A DNA stretch of 64,000 bases from Clonostachys chloroleuca. Lineage: Eukaryota; Ascomycota; Sordariomycetes; Hypocreales; Bionectriaceae. Below are positions 34,827 to 46,810 of this stretch, piece by piece (within the stretch, counting starts at the first letter, position 1; every line of letters begins with the position of its first letter). The translations under genes were made by a program, and so were the position numbers. Location of the stretch: assembly GCA_037952775.1 (NCBI GenBank), contig JBANAY010000003.1, positions 15,810,001 through 15,874,000 of the forward strand, written 5' to 3'. The notes beneath the pieces were generated by a model. It did no database searches. It was given only the letters and a program-made list of their open reading frames with translations, and had not been told where the DNA came from.

Positions 34827-34843
34827 TTTTTTTTTTTTTTTTT
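34827..34843 (-). promoter_or_regulatory. poly(A) tract in the 5' leader
   Basis: The plus strand shows 17 T in a row, so the transcript of the Zn2Cys6 gene has an A17 stretch ending 7 nt before its ATG. It may affect translation, or be a slippage-prone artefact. Confidence 0.5.
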
Positions 34844-37197
34844 CTCGCTCCTCCGATCTGCAAGGTGAGCACGACGGGATTTGGTTTGGTCGCGCTGATG
34901 CACTGGATTGACTGAGGATGTTGACTGAGGATGATGGAGCCAAAACTCGCATTCTGCTGATGGAATTCGCTGGCTCTAGGTGACTGATTACAGGCACCAG
35001 CCTCAGGGAGTTAGTTAGTTCCAGGGGTTGCTTGTATGTGCTAGGGTCGCACATCAAAAATCTACGAAATGATGGCATGAAAATCGTTCTGATTCATTCC
35101 AGGGACGAAAAAAGAATTGTGTAAATCTTCAAGGCATCATGGGAAGGAGGTAGCCGATGCCGTGTTACCCAAGCTTGAAATGAAATCTAGATCTACAGCC
35201 CGTATTTGGTTGCTGATGTCGGCAAACACGCAGCTGGCAGGTATCACAACGATTTTCATTAAAACACACTCCCGGGGGTCTGGCACAGCTTTAAGGTTAG
35301 TCTCTGGTTACACTCTAGGGAAGTCAATCAAAGGGGCTAGATCTTAGGATCTCATAGCACAAGGCTCGTGAACCTACGATGCGACGATCGCACACCCTTG
35401 ACAATTATTACAGTGGGTGTGTCGTGTACATGTTAAACCCGCTCAAACTCAGACACGTTTGAAGTACTCAATCACACACATGACAAACTACCGTGGTTAT
35501 TCCCCACAGAGGTGCTTCCCAACTCATCTACTCAGTCAGGGATAGCTCGAGAATTGAGGCTTCTTGGAGGTTCGTCTCGACTGTCTACCTAGAGTCACAG
35601 TGATTCACTAGGCTTCCGCTCACGATTTGCGTTGGGAGTAAACAAATTAACATCGGCAATGGTTAGCCCGATTGTTGATTTCTATCAGAGGTGAAATTGA
35701 TGATGTCTCTATTCCGACACTTCGATTCCCAAAATTGAGGATTCCATTCTTGGGTTTCTACTTGCAATTTTGTATCAGCTGGTGAGACGGCTGGCATACA
35801 TTCTAATGAGGCGCCTGCGAGTTCCTTCAAAAACTGAAGAACTCTCGTCAGTGCCTACAACTACTTCTTGGATCCAAAAAATCTCCCGGGGTACAGATTG
35901 GAGCTTTCAATCGCGTTGCATAGCCCTGTTGTTGCCTAGATCGTAGCCGTGGCATCGCCGATTCTGTACCACCCTCACACTCGCCGGGTGTAACATGGAT
36001 TGGTATCGCCTGGTCATACCACGGCGCACGCTCGATCGACTCATTGCTCGAAAGAAATCTGCCATCATGCAGCAAGACTCGAGATACAAACGCATGTCCC
36101 TTTCACTTGCATGCGACAGAATGGTAAGAGCAGATGAGGGAGGTTTTCAAATCTCGAGCTTCCAAGCAGCCAAGTACAAGGCCTGCACATTGTGCAGGAT
36201 CGCAGTACTAGGTGTCCAAGTTCTAATATAGGCCCCCTCTAGGAACTTCCCGGCTCTTATGGGTTGTTCCAGTTGTTAAGGTACACCCTTCTCCGGCAGA
36301 TTTCACAAATCCGGGCCACGGAACACTCACCGCATACAAATAAAAAACCAATAAACAATACATTCATGAAGATTTATTCTAGAGAGATATTCTCCTACCA
36401 TTTTTCCGAGGCTTGGAGTTTATGAGGCGACTCCGAACCACATCCGATAGATGCGTGCACAAAAGTGGCCTTCATCACAGTCGGTGAAGTGGTACATAAA
36501 CCTAAACGAATATGCAACATAAAACCAGAGACTCCTACGCTAGCTTCATCCTCATTCAATCTGGTGAAATACACGTGTTGCTCTTTGTTTCGTTGATTGC
36601 TCCGCGAGAGGTGATTTGATCGTACACTGAGGCGCCAAGGCCAATCAAGGAAGTCATCATGCAAGGGGCCAACCAGTTCTCCGCATCTAGCCCCAGAGCA
36701 TTCGATCATTCGAGGCGTGTCAGCCAGCTTCAGAATTGCCTTTGCATGCTCGAAAAAGCAAAAGTGAGTAATAGCTGTCAGAGAGGCCAACTTTATGGCT
36801 TCTCATAGGTTCCATTGTTGCGGCCTCGCTGGCCTCCCGCAGAAACGCCTTATCAACCAATATGGTTCGCAAAATCAATGCGCTCATACAACATATCCAA
36901 GTAAAATTGGAGGGTCTCATAGACGAGAGTAACATAAATAGAGCTCGTCTCGCCCAAAAAGTTTTGTTTCCTCCATCGACAGCTCTACTTCCATCTATTT
37001 CCAAATTACATCGGCTTCCTCCTATTAGACTTCTTTCTACTGAGAGCAAGCCTTCAGGGCTTTTGTTCATCTGTGGACGCTTTCCTACGCTCACAGGCTG
37101 TCACTATCAGTTTTTGGGCCTGTAATCCTGCAGGACGTATGCATCCACCGCCTACCTTTCTCAAAGAACACGCGCTGACAGACCAGTCTACTTAGCA
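34844..37197. other. gene-poor region
   Basis: 2.3 kb with only short, overlapping frames on both strands. Minus-strand frames at 36395-36790 and 36720-37094 are open for over 120 codons each but show no domain and no clear splice signals, so I do not call a gene. Confidence 0.4.
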
Positions 37198-38066
37198 ATG
37201 GGATCTTACGATAACTCTGGGGGCAACTATGATTGGAGCGCCCACTATGCCCAACCAGGCGGCTCCTCTTCTCAATACCCTCAGCATCAAGAGAACTCGT
37301 ATGAAGACGTAAACAACCCTCAAGGTGGTCCCGCCCAAGGTGGGGACATACCCCTTCGCTGGTCAGGTCTATACTTCCCCTGAGTACTCTAGCGAGTATC
37401 AACACTACTACGCACCCACTCAGGGCCACTCTGATCCAAATGCTGGGACTTAGACTCAGCATCAATCATATGCATCCGGAAGTGATCCCCAGGACTCTGG
37501 GGCGGCTGGGTGCTATGGAGGAACAGATGGCACTATTGGTCCCACGAAGACTGATAATGAGGGTACGACATGCAACCTTTTCACACATGCTTCAGACTAA
37601 TTAATTTAGGTAATACTCGTAAAGGATATAGGTTTTGTTGTGGGAAATGGTTCAAAAAGGGTCGTGATGAAACGTACGTCTTCTTCAAAATGACTGGAAG
37701 CTTGATTAAACTCGACGCTGATCACGCGACAGGAGACATCGCAATACGCACGAGCGGCCTCACGCATGCCAATACGAAACCATTGTCAAGGGGGTCCAGA
37801 TTATCTGTGGCAAGTCGTTTGCATCTGTGAAGGAGTTGAACGAGCACTGCTACGTTCACCATAAAAGATGGGCAAAGGCAAATGGAATACCTGACCCCAG
37901 ACGACGCTGCATGGGCTGCGGGCAGATATTGCCAAAGGCGGGTTCCATTAAGAAGCACCTCAAATCCAATTCCGATTGTAATGAACTGGTTGGAGATCTG
38001 CCAACCGACGGACAGACGGTCAACTACAGTGGCAGCGAGGAGGACGATGGTGAAGGTAGCTACTAG
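37198..38066 (+). pseudogene. decayed C2H2-type zinc-finger gene
   Basis: Coding remnants appear in order but in several frames. They are a Gly/Gln/Tyr-rich N-terminus (MGSYDNSGGNYDWSAHYAQP), 'FAGQVYTSPEYSSEYQHYYAPTQGHS', then, after a likely intron ending at 37611, 'GYRFCCGKWFKKG'. Further on are 'RRHRNTHERPHACQYE', 'IICGKSFASVKELNEHCYVHHKR' and 'RCMGCGQILPKAGSIKKHLK'. The Cys/His spacing and the H-E-R-P linker suggest C2H2 fingers. The frame is broken near the GGGG at 37342-37345. In-frame stops occur at TAG near 37450, and at TAA and TGA near 37710-37720, positions compatible with CAG or CGA codons changed by C-to-T mutation. The downstream frame 37827-38066 stays open to a stop. It is a pseudogene unless several errors coincide. 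Confidence 0.55.
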
Positions 38067-39232
38067 GGCTGATGCAATATCTCGTTTAACGGTCCGTGCT
38101 TGATTGGCTTCACTCCCTCAATTGAAATTTCCTATTCATCCTTATTCAATATGTGATGTGCTTTTTTATTTTTAACACATCGTGTCTCATGTTCTCTCCT
38201 GTCTCGTGTTTCCATGACTTACCCTATATGCTGCCACTTCTCACCCTCGCTATGGATGACGAGCGAATTCAGTGAAGCTAAGCATGAACAAGCCTACTTA
38301 TTTTTATTTTCTCTCAACTGCCAAGTAGATTTCTGTGTCCTCGGAGACTTTGTCCCAATTTTGGCATTTTCCAGAACCAGGTATGGTGAGGGCTCCCAAG
38401 GTAGGTACAATCAATCTCATCTACCTCAAGACAAATGGCTCTACTCGATTGGTCTTGAGACGATCTAAAATACCTACTACGCACGATGATACATAGAATT
38501 ACATAGAAGGGGACGGGAATTACTGTTTATATTTCAATGTAATTTTTGTTATTCAAAAGCCAGATGCGAGACACGGCACTTGCGTGTGACCGTTTTTTAC
38601 GCCAATTTGTACCGGATACGGACAAGAAGAGCGTAGGCATGCTGTGGTGACGTTGAGCAAATAGCGATGTCGGACCGTGCGGAGAGATGATTGGAAATGG
38701 CTAGGATTGTTTCTGATCCTCGCTACCCGAAATTACAACACTGCCGAGAAGGTCTGGGCACAGCAACGCCCGCAAAGGTTGACAAGGGGCAAGACGTAAG
38801 GAGGCAGATCGAGATAACGGCCCGCTTGGGGTCACAGGTGGATGCTAACACCCACTCTTATCTCTGTAAACCTCGCTGCTAGGCATTAATTAGTAACAAG
38901 CTGGAATACCATTATCTCCCTCGTGCGGAATCCTGAGTCAGCGACGAGGAAAGTCCTGGCCAATCACAGGGCTCATTTTACAATGCGGGGTATAAGCGAT
39001 AATCGACTCCCTCCCAGCCAATCAGAGGCCAGGGCCCACCACACCCACTGATAAGGCCTGTTTGGTACTTCTCCACCCGCCCCGAGTCCACTCACAAGGA
39101 GCAGACCCAGTGTCATTCCCCAGATTGACTCTCCGATCCAGATTGCTTCTGCATACGTGAGGTCTCTTGATCAAATCACACTTCTGCATGCCAGCTATCA
39201 GGAGCCCTCGACTGCGCAGGGAGTGAACGACC
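38067..39232. other. intergenic
   Basis: 1.2 kb without a supported gene. The last 200 bp are the promoter of the Zn2Cys6 gene at 39233. Confidence 0.5.
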
Positions 39233-41424
39233 ATGACCGAGGCCACCAAGCAAGCTACCCCTGACCACAAGCGGCGCCCTCGGAGACAGAGTGCCCCAAC
39301 CAAGTCACGATCTCGGGCAGGCTGCCTCACATGTAAATCCAAACATGTACGAACCGTTTCCCTACCCCTCTCCAAGATGCAGATGACTGTCCCACGACCT
39401 GAAGCTCACCTCTGTGTCTCCTACTACAGATCAAATGCGACGAAAAGCGCCCAAGCTGCCAGAAATGTACCGACAAGGGTTTACGATGCGGTGGCTACTG
39501 GAAAGGCTTCAAGTGGTCCTACAAGCACCAGCCCAACGCCCTAGATGACGACGAGCAGTCTCCGCCCAGAGACAACCAATTTGACCACCTTCCCTCCGAA
39601 CACACCAAGGACGACGCCGTCTTGGACAATGCTCCCGATATTATAATAGGCAGTGCCGACCGGGCATCGTCGGTCCCTCGAGTCTTGCCATACCAGCTTG
39701 ACGAGGATATCGAAGAGCTGGGAATGCTGTCTGCCCTGGATAAATCCTCGCAGGATTCCTCCTGGGTACTGGGCGCCAACCTTGCCTTTGACTTCATGTC
39801 CGACTCGTGCTCGGAAACCAGCTTGGTGCCCCAGCTCGGTGCTGAGATGGAGCCTGCGATGTCCTTGTCCAATCTGAAAATAGGAAATCCCCAATTACCT
39901 ACTGCTGCCCCTCCTCCTGCAGTGGCACTTCCCCAGCCAATTCCTCGGACGCCGCGAATATCAATGGGCGGTTCCGACGCAACGCTGACTCTCATCAGCA
40001 GTTGGTTTGACCAGGTATGTCCAGCATGGTCTGCCTTTGACTCGGACAGCAATCTGAACCGGAAGCTTGCGGGGGATCTGTGGCACAACTCAGCCACTGT
40101 CTTCAATTCGCTTCAGAGCATGTCGGCCAGCTTCCTTGCTGCCCGGTTACCGCAGATGCGGCCGTCCGCACTGAATCTTTTGCGGACGGCGACGGTCTGC
40201 ATCCAGGCAGAGGCTCGCTCCATCAGAGCCAAGGCGCAGTTGGATGCGATACCTACTGGCCTTCTCTTCTCTCTCTTTTGCTTGGGCACGACTGTGTGCT
40301 GGCTGGACTCCGGGCGCATGGGCTTACCCTTCCTGAAGGAAGCGAAGCTTCTTCTCTGTCGCCTTCGGCAGCAATTTGTGCCCACACGGAATGAAGACCT
40401 GGAACAGTTGACCTTTTTCAAGAAGAGCCTTCTGTACTGGGAGATGCTACTCGTGGTGGTGGATGATATGGATCCGACAGACACGCTGGAGAGCCCGTCC
40501 GAAGAACTGATGCAGCCTCAGGAAGCAACAGGCGAGGGGATCATCGACATGCTGCCTCATCCTTGGACGGGCGTATCGAGCCGGACGCAGCGTCTTTTCT
40601 CGCAATCAATCGGGCTCTGCCGAGCGTACCGGAAAAAGCTATCCATGCCTCTCGGCTCACTACGGGATCTCCCAGCGGGCATGCAGGACCTGGAGGAAGC
40701 CCAAAAGATTGAAGAACAGCTCTTGGAGCTTGAATTCTCGCCTTTCGCCGCCCTGGCCGACCTCAACGACACCGGCGACCAGCGCACGCCGTGGCTTCAC
40801 CTGACATTCGTAGCAGAGGCATATCAGCTCGCGTCGTTACTCCAGCTCTACGTGACGTTCCCCGAGCTTGTGTCAATGCGGCTGCCGAGAGAGTCCGCGT
40901 TCCCATGGAACGGGCCTGTGCCCTGGGACAAGTGGATTGTCCCCCTCACCCTGCGTCTCGTGAAGCTGCTGGAACAGGTCCCGCCGGACTCGGGGAGCCG
41001 CGTGATCCAGCCCATGCTCTACATATGTGCCAGCACGGGGCTGCGCTACGAGTACGGCGCGAACTTCGGCACGGAGCAGACGGGCTTCTCCCCATCTGAC
41101 GCAAGGAACATCGAGATGGGTGTCTCATTCGACGACAGCTCAGACATCCTAGGCTACATTGATCAGATCTACAAGTCGGGCAATGGGGAGCCGGCGTCGC
41201 CCGAGGCTGTATCGCGCATGGGACTCGAGGTCGCCAACGCCCGCGCCTTCATCATGAAGCGGCTGGACCTGCTGGAGAGCACCCTGCAGCCGCGGCCGGT
41301 CATGGTGGCCAAGGAGCTGGTGAAGGCCGTCTGGGCCGCATATGACGCCGAGCCTGCGGGATTTACTTCTGTGCACTGGTTCGATGTGATGGACTCGCAG
41401 GATCTACGGTCGCTTTTTGGCTAG
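39233..41424 (+). CDS. Zn2Cys6 transcription factor
   Basis: Two exons (39233-39346, 39430-41424) give 702 aa. The intron splits the zinc cluster: 'SRAGCLTCKSKH' joined to 'IKCDEKRPSCQKCTDKGLRCGGY'. A start at 39622 would miss the DNA-binding domain. The linker is followed by an acidic stretch ('YQLDEDIEELGML') and the fungal-specific regulatory domain ('LISSWFDQVCPAWSAFDSD', 'LWHNSATVFNSLQSMSASFLAARLP', 'LLFSLFCLGTTVCWLDSGRMG'). This arrangement is usual in the DUF3468/Fungal_trans_2 class of nuclear regulators. The next genes are a cupin and a heme-dependent N-demethylase-like protein, which it might control. Confidence 0.87.
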
Positions 41425-41745
41425 GTAGATGTATTCGATTGTACATTTTGAAATATTTTGACGAACGACTTTTGGTTTGACTAGCACTTTTAATGGTTAA
41501 TGAAGCTAGGCGTCGGAATGGGCGGGATATATTCAGGATTTTGTTTAAATTTCATTATTTTGTCTTTGTCGACGATGGTTCCAATAATGCTGTGACCGGT
41601 CTACTGTTTTTGGTGTTGACGGAGGAGGGACGGGGCAGAAATGAATATCCTATCACGGAATATTGTACGGAAATAATGGATTACGATTTAACAATTTCAA
41701 TTCAATTTATTTTGTTAAAAGTGCTTGTTCTATATGCCCGTTGAT

Positions 41746-42108
41746 TTAGAAATCGCTCTCCTTCCTCTGGCCGACGTAGAATGCCAGGCCACCGTTCTGC
41801 GTGGTGAAGGTGATCGTTGAACCCTTGGGGAAGAAGAAGACGTCTCCCGGTGTGGCGACGTGCTTCTGGCCGGTCTCGTCTGAGATGGTGTAGTCACCCT
41901 CCAGGATGATCTTCATCTCGTCGTACTTGTAGGTGTAGGTGAGAGGCTCGCCCTCCTTGAGACGGTAGAAGCCAGCAGAAATGGGCTTCTCGGGGTTTGT
42001 CTTGTCGCTGGAGAAGACATCACCCAGGTAGGCGTTGTTGCCGGCGAGCAGCGGGATCTGGTACTTGGACTGGGCCTGGGGGAAGACCTTCATGGCGGGA
42101 GAAGACAT
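41746..42108 (-). CDS. EutQ-like cupin protein
   Basis: A single exon of 120 aa. It has the two cupin strands: 'AGFYRLKEGEPLTYTYKYDEMKIILEGDYTISDETGQ' and 'HVATPGDVFFFPKGSTITF'. The pattern resembles the EutQ/ethanolamine-utilisation cupins, which are acetate-kinase-like in bacteria. In fungi such small cupins are mostly uncharacterised. Of the usual metal ligands only part of the set is visible ('YKYDEMKIILEG' has Glu but Tyr/Asp in place of the His pair). The ATG at 42108 is well placed at the end of a compact leader, and the 3' end converges on the Zn2Cys6 gene. Confidence 0.8.
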   Translation of the reverse strand: MSSPAMKVFPQAQSKYQIPLLAGNNAYLGDVFSSDKTNPEKPISAGFYRLKEGEPLTYTYKYDEMKIILEGDYTISDETGQKHVATPGDVFFFPKGSTITFTTQNGGLAFYVGQRKESDF

Positions 42109-43003
42109 GGTGGCGTGTAGTAAGAGGAGTGTGTTATATCAAATTTGAGAGTTGATTGATTGAAGAGACTTGAGACGAATGTTTCTTGAATAATATACTG
42201 AGATTTGAGGTTGATTTGGTCTGGGATTCATCTACCAAGAAGACACCCCTGGTCTAAAATACTCCAAGGATCGGCTCGGACGGGAACCCTATCTGAGTTT
42301 CTCTTGCCCTCCCGCGAATGCCTCCCTATTCCAGTTGTAATTGTGAGACCACCGCATAGACTGGAGCTAATTGTCGATTCCAGCCTGGATCTGACTCTGC
42401 TGAGACCACGAGATGTGCTCGACGACTGTGATTACGCTTTTCAGCGCCCTCACCCGGAGCCGGCTAGCGCCCAAAGAAGCTCCCTCGCGAATCGGCCGGT
42501 TCAGATTGGCTGCAGACTTTGTGGGGAAGAGGGGATGATGATAACACCGGATAGCATTACTTGTTTAGGCATAAACTCGCTGCTCAGTGCGACGACGATA
42601 AGCATGCCCGGATTTGGCACATACCACCTTGATGATCATTGTGGTTACTTATCGATAACCAATGGGTGAAGGATCTGTACTGTCAGCGTAGTTTGTCTCA
42701 TTCCGGCACTCTGAAGGGAGGTGACGTTGATCCCGAAAGATGCCGCTCCTTTGTCGCAGTCTGGGAGAGCGGGACTGCATAGACTTGACCAGAGTTCTAC
42801 AAAAGAACAGATATCCTCGTTCAACCATCTTGAGTCAAGCCGTTCAATCCTAGATCTACTAGGCAGCGTGATAAATCAACTAGAGCCATATGTACATGGA
42901 TCAATAAAAGGTTCCCTTATCAATCGTTCCGATATAGTACATCGACCACCCCCTTCCCTTCCCCTCCCCTCCCCGCCGCCAAACCATCGTGACCTCTCTC
43001 ACC
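42109..43003. other. divergent promoter region
   Basis: An 895 bp spacer between the cupin and the N-demethylase-like gene. A frame at 42205-42669 is open but featureless. A pyrimidine-rich tract of C and T at 42945-42977, just before the ATG at 43004, is typical of fungal core promoters. Confidence 0.45.
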
Positions 43004-44245
43004 ATGGCTTTGCCGATCGAACTCACAAAGATGAGCACTATTATCACACCGGCGGTGATAGCTATCTTCCTCTCTCTAGCCGTGGTAGCATACCGCCAAT
43101 GGCTCTCCCCCCAAGCCCGCCGCCAACATGTTCGTGAGAGCAGCCCAGGGCGGCTCGAAAAGCTCACCGCAGCCGAGAAGTTCTCTCCAGTCAAGGCCGT
43201 CGAAGAATCACGGAACTTCAAGATGCCTCCAGTCCCAGCCTACCCGAACTGGGACATCAAAGACACCAAGCCTTTGCCGTACCGGGCTTTCCGCTACGGA
43301 CCCAAGTACCACGTAACTATGGGTCTCCGAACGATTCATCCAACCGAATGGATCGAGCTTGACAGCGATTTTCCCAAATACCACGCTGACAAGGCTGTTC
43401 GCATCAAAGAGCGCGGGTCCAAATGTGTCGAGACTCACCCCGATGCCTTCCCCGCCGCTATTGAACTGCTCGAGGAGTTGGTGAACTACCTACCCGATCG
43501 CTACCCAAGCTTATATCAGCGGACTGCGACCGGTATCAAGAACAAGTGGTCTGGGGAGGATATCAACATTGTGGAGAGACCCCTGGCGGAGGATCCCATG
43601 GCCCTCTGCGCGCGACTTGTGCAGGATGATCTCGCCATCATGATCGAGCAGCCGGACGGACAATATCGCCTGCTCGCTGGTGCCATTCTCCTTGCTGGCT
43701 TCTGGAGATTCGCCGACAAGTTTGGCATGACTCTCTCAGACATCCACACATCTGGCGACGTTCCCCACTTCAAAGAGAAGCTCGAGTCCGGAATGATGAA
43801 GTTCTTCCGTCGCTTGAAGTGCGATGATTTCTACAGCCGCAACAATTACTTTATGCAAGTTGACGACTCCCTGTCTTGGAGTCACAGCATTGGCGACGAG
43901 GACTCCCCTGGCATTAGCTGGAGTACAGCCGAGAAGAACAAGGCTATTGATCATCACTGGTTCCGATCGGAGCGTCAGACGCTCCGTAGATTACCCAAGT
44001 CTGGAGGTGTTGTTTTCACCATCCGCACTTACTTCTTGCCCGTGACGGAGTTGGTTAGTGAAGACTATGTCCCCGGTCGACTTGCGAGCGCGGTTCGAAG
44101 TTGGGATGACTCGGTGGCCAGATACAAGGGGAGAGAAAGGTACGGTGAGGTGCTGCTTGAGTATCTAGATGCGAAGCATCAGGAGCAGTTGGATAGGGGG
44201 CTAGACCTAGAAAAGGAGGATGAGATTAGGAAATATCCATGGTAG
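43004..44245 (+). CDS. heme-dependent oxidative N-demethylase-like protein (DUF3445), membrane-anchored
   Basis: A single exon of 413 aa from MALPIELTKMS; the extension to a GTG at 42989 is not needed. Residues 10-28 form one N-terminal hydrophobic anchor ('STIITPAVIAIFLSLAVVAY'). The rest matches the DUF3445 family: 'LPYRAFRYGPKYHVTMGLRTIHPTEWIELDSDFPKYHADK', 'LEELVNYLPDRYPSLYQ', 'DLAIMIEQPDGQYRLLAGAILLAGFWRFADKFG', 'HWFRSERQTLRRLPKSGGVVFTIRTYFLP'. Characterised bacterial relatives oxidatively remove N-methyl groups with heme. The anchor suggests an ER location with the enzyme domain on the cytosolic side. It is divergent from the cupin gene. Substrate is unknown. Confidence 0.83.
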   Translation: MALPIELTKMSTIITPAVIAIFLSLAVVAYRQWLSPQARRQHVRESSPGRLEKLTAAEKFSPVKAVEESRNFKMPPVPAYPNWDIKDTKPLPYRAFRYGPKYHVTMGLRTIHPTEWIELDSDFPKYHADKAVRIKERGSKCVETHPDAFPAAIELLEELVNYLPDRYPSLYQRTATGIKNKWSGEDINIVERPLAEDPMALCARLVQDDLAIMIEQPDGQYRLLAGAILLAGFWRFADKFGMTLSDIHTSGDVPHFKEKLESGMMKFFRRLKCDDFYSRNNYFMQVDDSLSWSHSIGDEDSPGISWSTAEKNKAIDHHWFRSERQTLRRLPKSGGVVFTIRTYFLPVTELVSEDYVPGRLASAVRSWDDSVARYKGRERYGEVLLEYLDAKHQEQLDRGLDLEKEDEIRKYPW

Positions 44246-45693
44246 TGGAGTGTGAGATTATTCATTCAACTCTTGCCTACAAATCTATCAAAATCTAACA
44301 AAAACAAAAAATGATAATGACAATCAATAGAGTTGCTTGGAAAACAGTCTTGACGTGACCCAGCTCATGACCACTAATCGAGCGACAATTCTCATTTGCT
44401 ACTGAAGAGACATTTGTTGTGAAATGTTTTGACTTGTCACTACCCAGTGCTGTATTAATGTAACAACCAGTGTTTATGACAGATATGCCAAGTGGCGATA
44501 GCTTCCGTGAAGACGAATGGCGTAATCTGGTACGTAGGAGAAACATCCATCAGCCGCAAGCAAAGTTGGCCTAATCGTGACTTCTAATTGATACTCACTC
44601 TGTATTCCCATTCTTGCTTGAAAAGCCAAAATTGCAAAACGTTTGCACAGTGAGACTAACCTGCCAACCACCGGGACTAAAGACAGTCAACATGTGATCG
44701 TTTGCTGTATTCACATTTAGTGCGATGATTGAATAATCAAATAAGATTTGAGAACGGAGAAGAACGCCACGGCAAGGAAAAGAGAGCGTTGACCAAATGC
44801 ATTTCATTGCTTTGGTTTGCCGTAGGGGCAGCACGCCACAAGCCTCTGACCGAGTAACAAACTGGGCGTTTAGTGGGAGTAATCGCGCCTGCAAAAGACA
44901 CTTCGCCCCCTGCCATCGTATTGACTCGAGCTAGGATGCTGGAACGTGGGGAACTTCAGTTGAGATGTCTCAGTCCGCTGGCGATCTCTTGCTAAGTTGG
45001 TCAGGAGCGCCACAACGCGACGCCTTGTCGGCTTAGAATAAACATGCGGCAAGGCTCTCCTTGAGTTTATTTATCAAGGTGATTGGCGCCTCTCGATTCA
45101 TCTTTCCCATTTTCAAAAAGCACCTGCGCGGCAACGGTCCGTCATCTTCATCTCCCGACACCCCACAGTAGCAAATGTGACACCTCCGAGCTATGTGAAC
45201 GAAGTTTTCGTGATGATTTCCGTGGCCATTTTCGGGTTGTTGTTGATATTTGGGAGGTGCAATGTTTGGTCCGACCCCCCAGCCCCTGGCGATTTTCTCT
45301 GGCGTAATGGCCCTCGTGGTACGACTAGACTTTACCACCTTCCAACTCAACTTGTACTAATCTTCGATCTCCTTGACAGCCGTGGTTGTACATGATCTCG
45401 TATATATTGATGGAGGACATGCTTTGGGCACGGACTTCCCAGTGAGGGCATCAAGCCGTACGGCCCCCATTTCGTGCCATTCTTGGGAATCCCAGGATTG
45501 CTGATGGACTTATAGTGACAACAGACACCGAATAACCGGAGCATCGTTGAACAATAATGCTATCTCGTGAAAATGAACAATCATGTCTAACGCTAGCATT
45601 CGAATTTGAATTTTCTGACTCTAAACGATCTGAAATTGAAATCACAAGTTACTGCATAGCCGAGTAATGACGAACCATCCACTGGTCACGATT
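44246..45693. other. intergenic
   Basis: 1.45 kb. Several short frames on both strands (44595-44894, 45033-45350) overlap each other and have no features. No gene is supported. Confidence 0.5.
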
Positions 45694-46810
45694 CTAGTTC
45701 TTAAGCCAACCATCCTTGACAAAGTCCAAGCCACCAATCGCGTGCAACTCCCAAGAAGTCTTCTGAAGATCGAAAGCATGGTCTTCTCCCTTGGCAATAT
45801 CGAGCCTAATCGTGGTCTCGGGCAGCTTTTCTTGAGCCAAGGCAACAAAGTGGCGGGAAGTGCGAAGGTAGACAACACTGTCGTCGTCTCCGTGCAATAT
45901 CCATCTGCGAACAAATCGGTTAGCATCACCTACATATCTGGGATCGGATGTTGAGGAGCAATCTCCCATTTCACCGCACTTACACCTTCTTCGGTAGCTT
46001 AGCACCGCGCTTGATTCTCTCCAGAGGAAAGAAATCCGGAAGGTCGAGTCCGAGATTGTCGAAAATCTGCGAGAAAAAGATCCCGTTTGTAGCAGCAGAA
46101 ACGGCCCATTGTGTTCTGTCCCATCCAGCTTTAGATGTAGTGGTCTTCCTCGCCTCTTCAATCCATGACACAACAGAGTCCTTTGATGGCAGCTCTTCTA
46201 CATTGAAGCGGAGGATGCTTGGCTCTCCGGGGGCGGGGCCTTCAACAATGACTCGGTCCTTGGGATCCACGAAGGGATATGCCATCGCAACCGCCGAAAT
46301 CTCATCCGGATGAGACAAGGCGAGCTGCGATGCGAGGTACCCGCCTGCTGATCCGCCCGTCACAAGAAGATGGGAGAAGTCAAGGGAGACACTTGGTGCT
46401 CGATCCTTCAGTACACTGGCGAGACTGGAGCGCGTCCACTGCCAAAAGCTTTCGAGATCCTCCAACACATCCGCCACACCGTTTGCAGAGGGGAGAAGGC
46501 GGTGGTCGGGTGACACAACAATGGCGGAATGCTCGAGAGCTAGCTTTAGTGCCCATGGAGGGAAAAAGGGAGCGAAGAGAGAGTGGCCGTACACCAGGAA
46601 TCCACCGTGTAGGTTGATTAGGATCGGATTGGGTCCGGGTTTCAATTCTTTAGGGATCAGGATGGCAGTTTTAATCTCGTGGCTATCGACAATTTTGAAT
46701 CTACAAATTGTTAGCGTGCACCAACAAGTGTTCTCAAATTTGACTTACGTCTCTTCAAACACAGTAAAGTGTTCGAACATAGCATCTTCGGGCCACAGAG
46801 CTTCAGACAT
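45694..46810 (-). CDS. alpha/beta hydrolase (esterase/lipase, hormone-sensitive-lipase type)
   Basis: Three exons (46810-46749, 46700-45984, 45904-45694) give 329 aa. The oxyanion-hole motif 'NLHGGFLVYG', the nucleophile elbow 'VTGGSAGGYLAS' (G-x-S-x-G), the acid region 'VWILHGDDDSVV' and the catalytic His in 'GEDHAFDL' are in the right order and spacing for the abhydrolase-3 family. The first exon encodes 'MSEALWPEDAMFEHFTVFEET' and is found only through the 48 bp intron with GTAAGT and CTAAC. There is no signal peptide, so it is probably cytosolic. Substrates are likely small acyl or aryl esters; no pathway is evident from neighbours. A palindromic CGG-N11-CCG site lies about 215 bp upstream. 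Confidence 0.87.

Noticed and set aside
36395..37125. Overlapping open frames on both strands as a gene
   Set aside because: No domain, no consistent splice sites, and both strands are equally open.
39519..40106. 195-codon antisense frame over the Zn2Cys6 gene
   Set aside because: Shadow of a high-GC coding exon; Ser-rich without motif.
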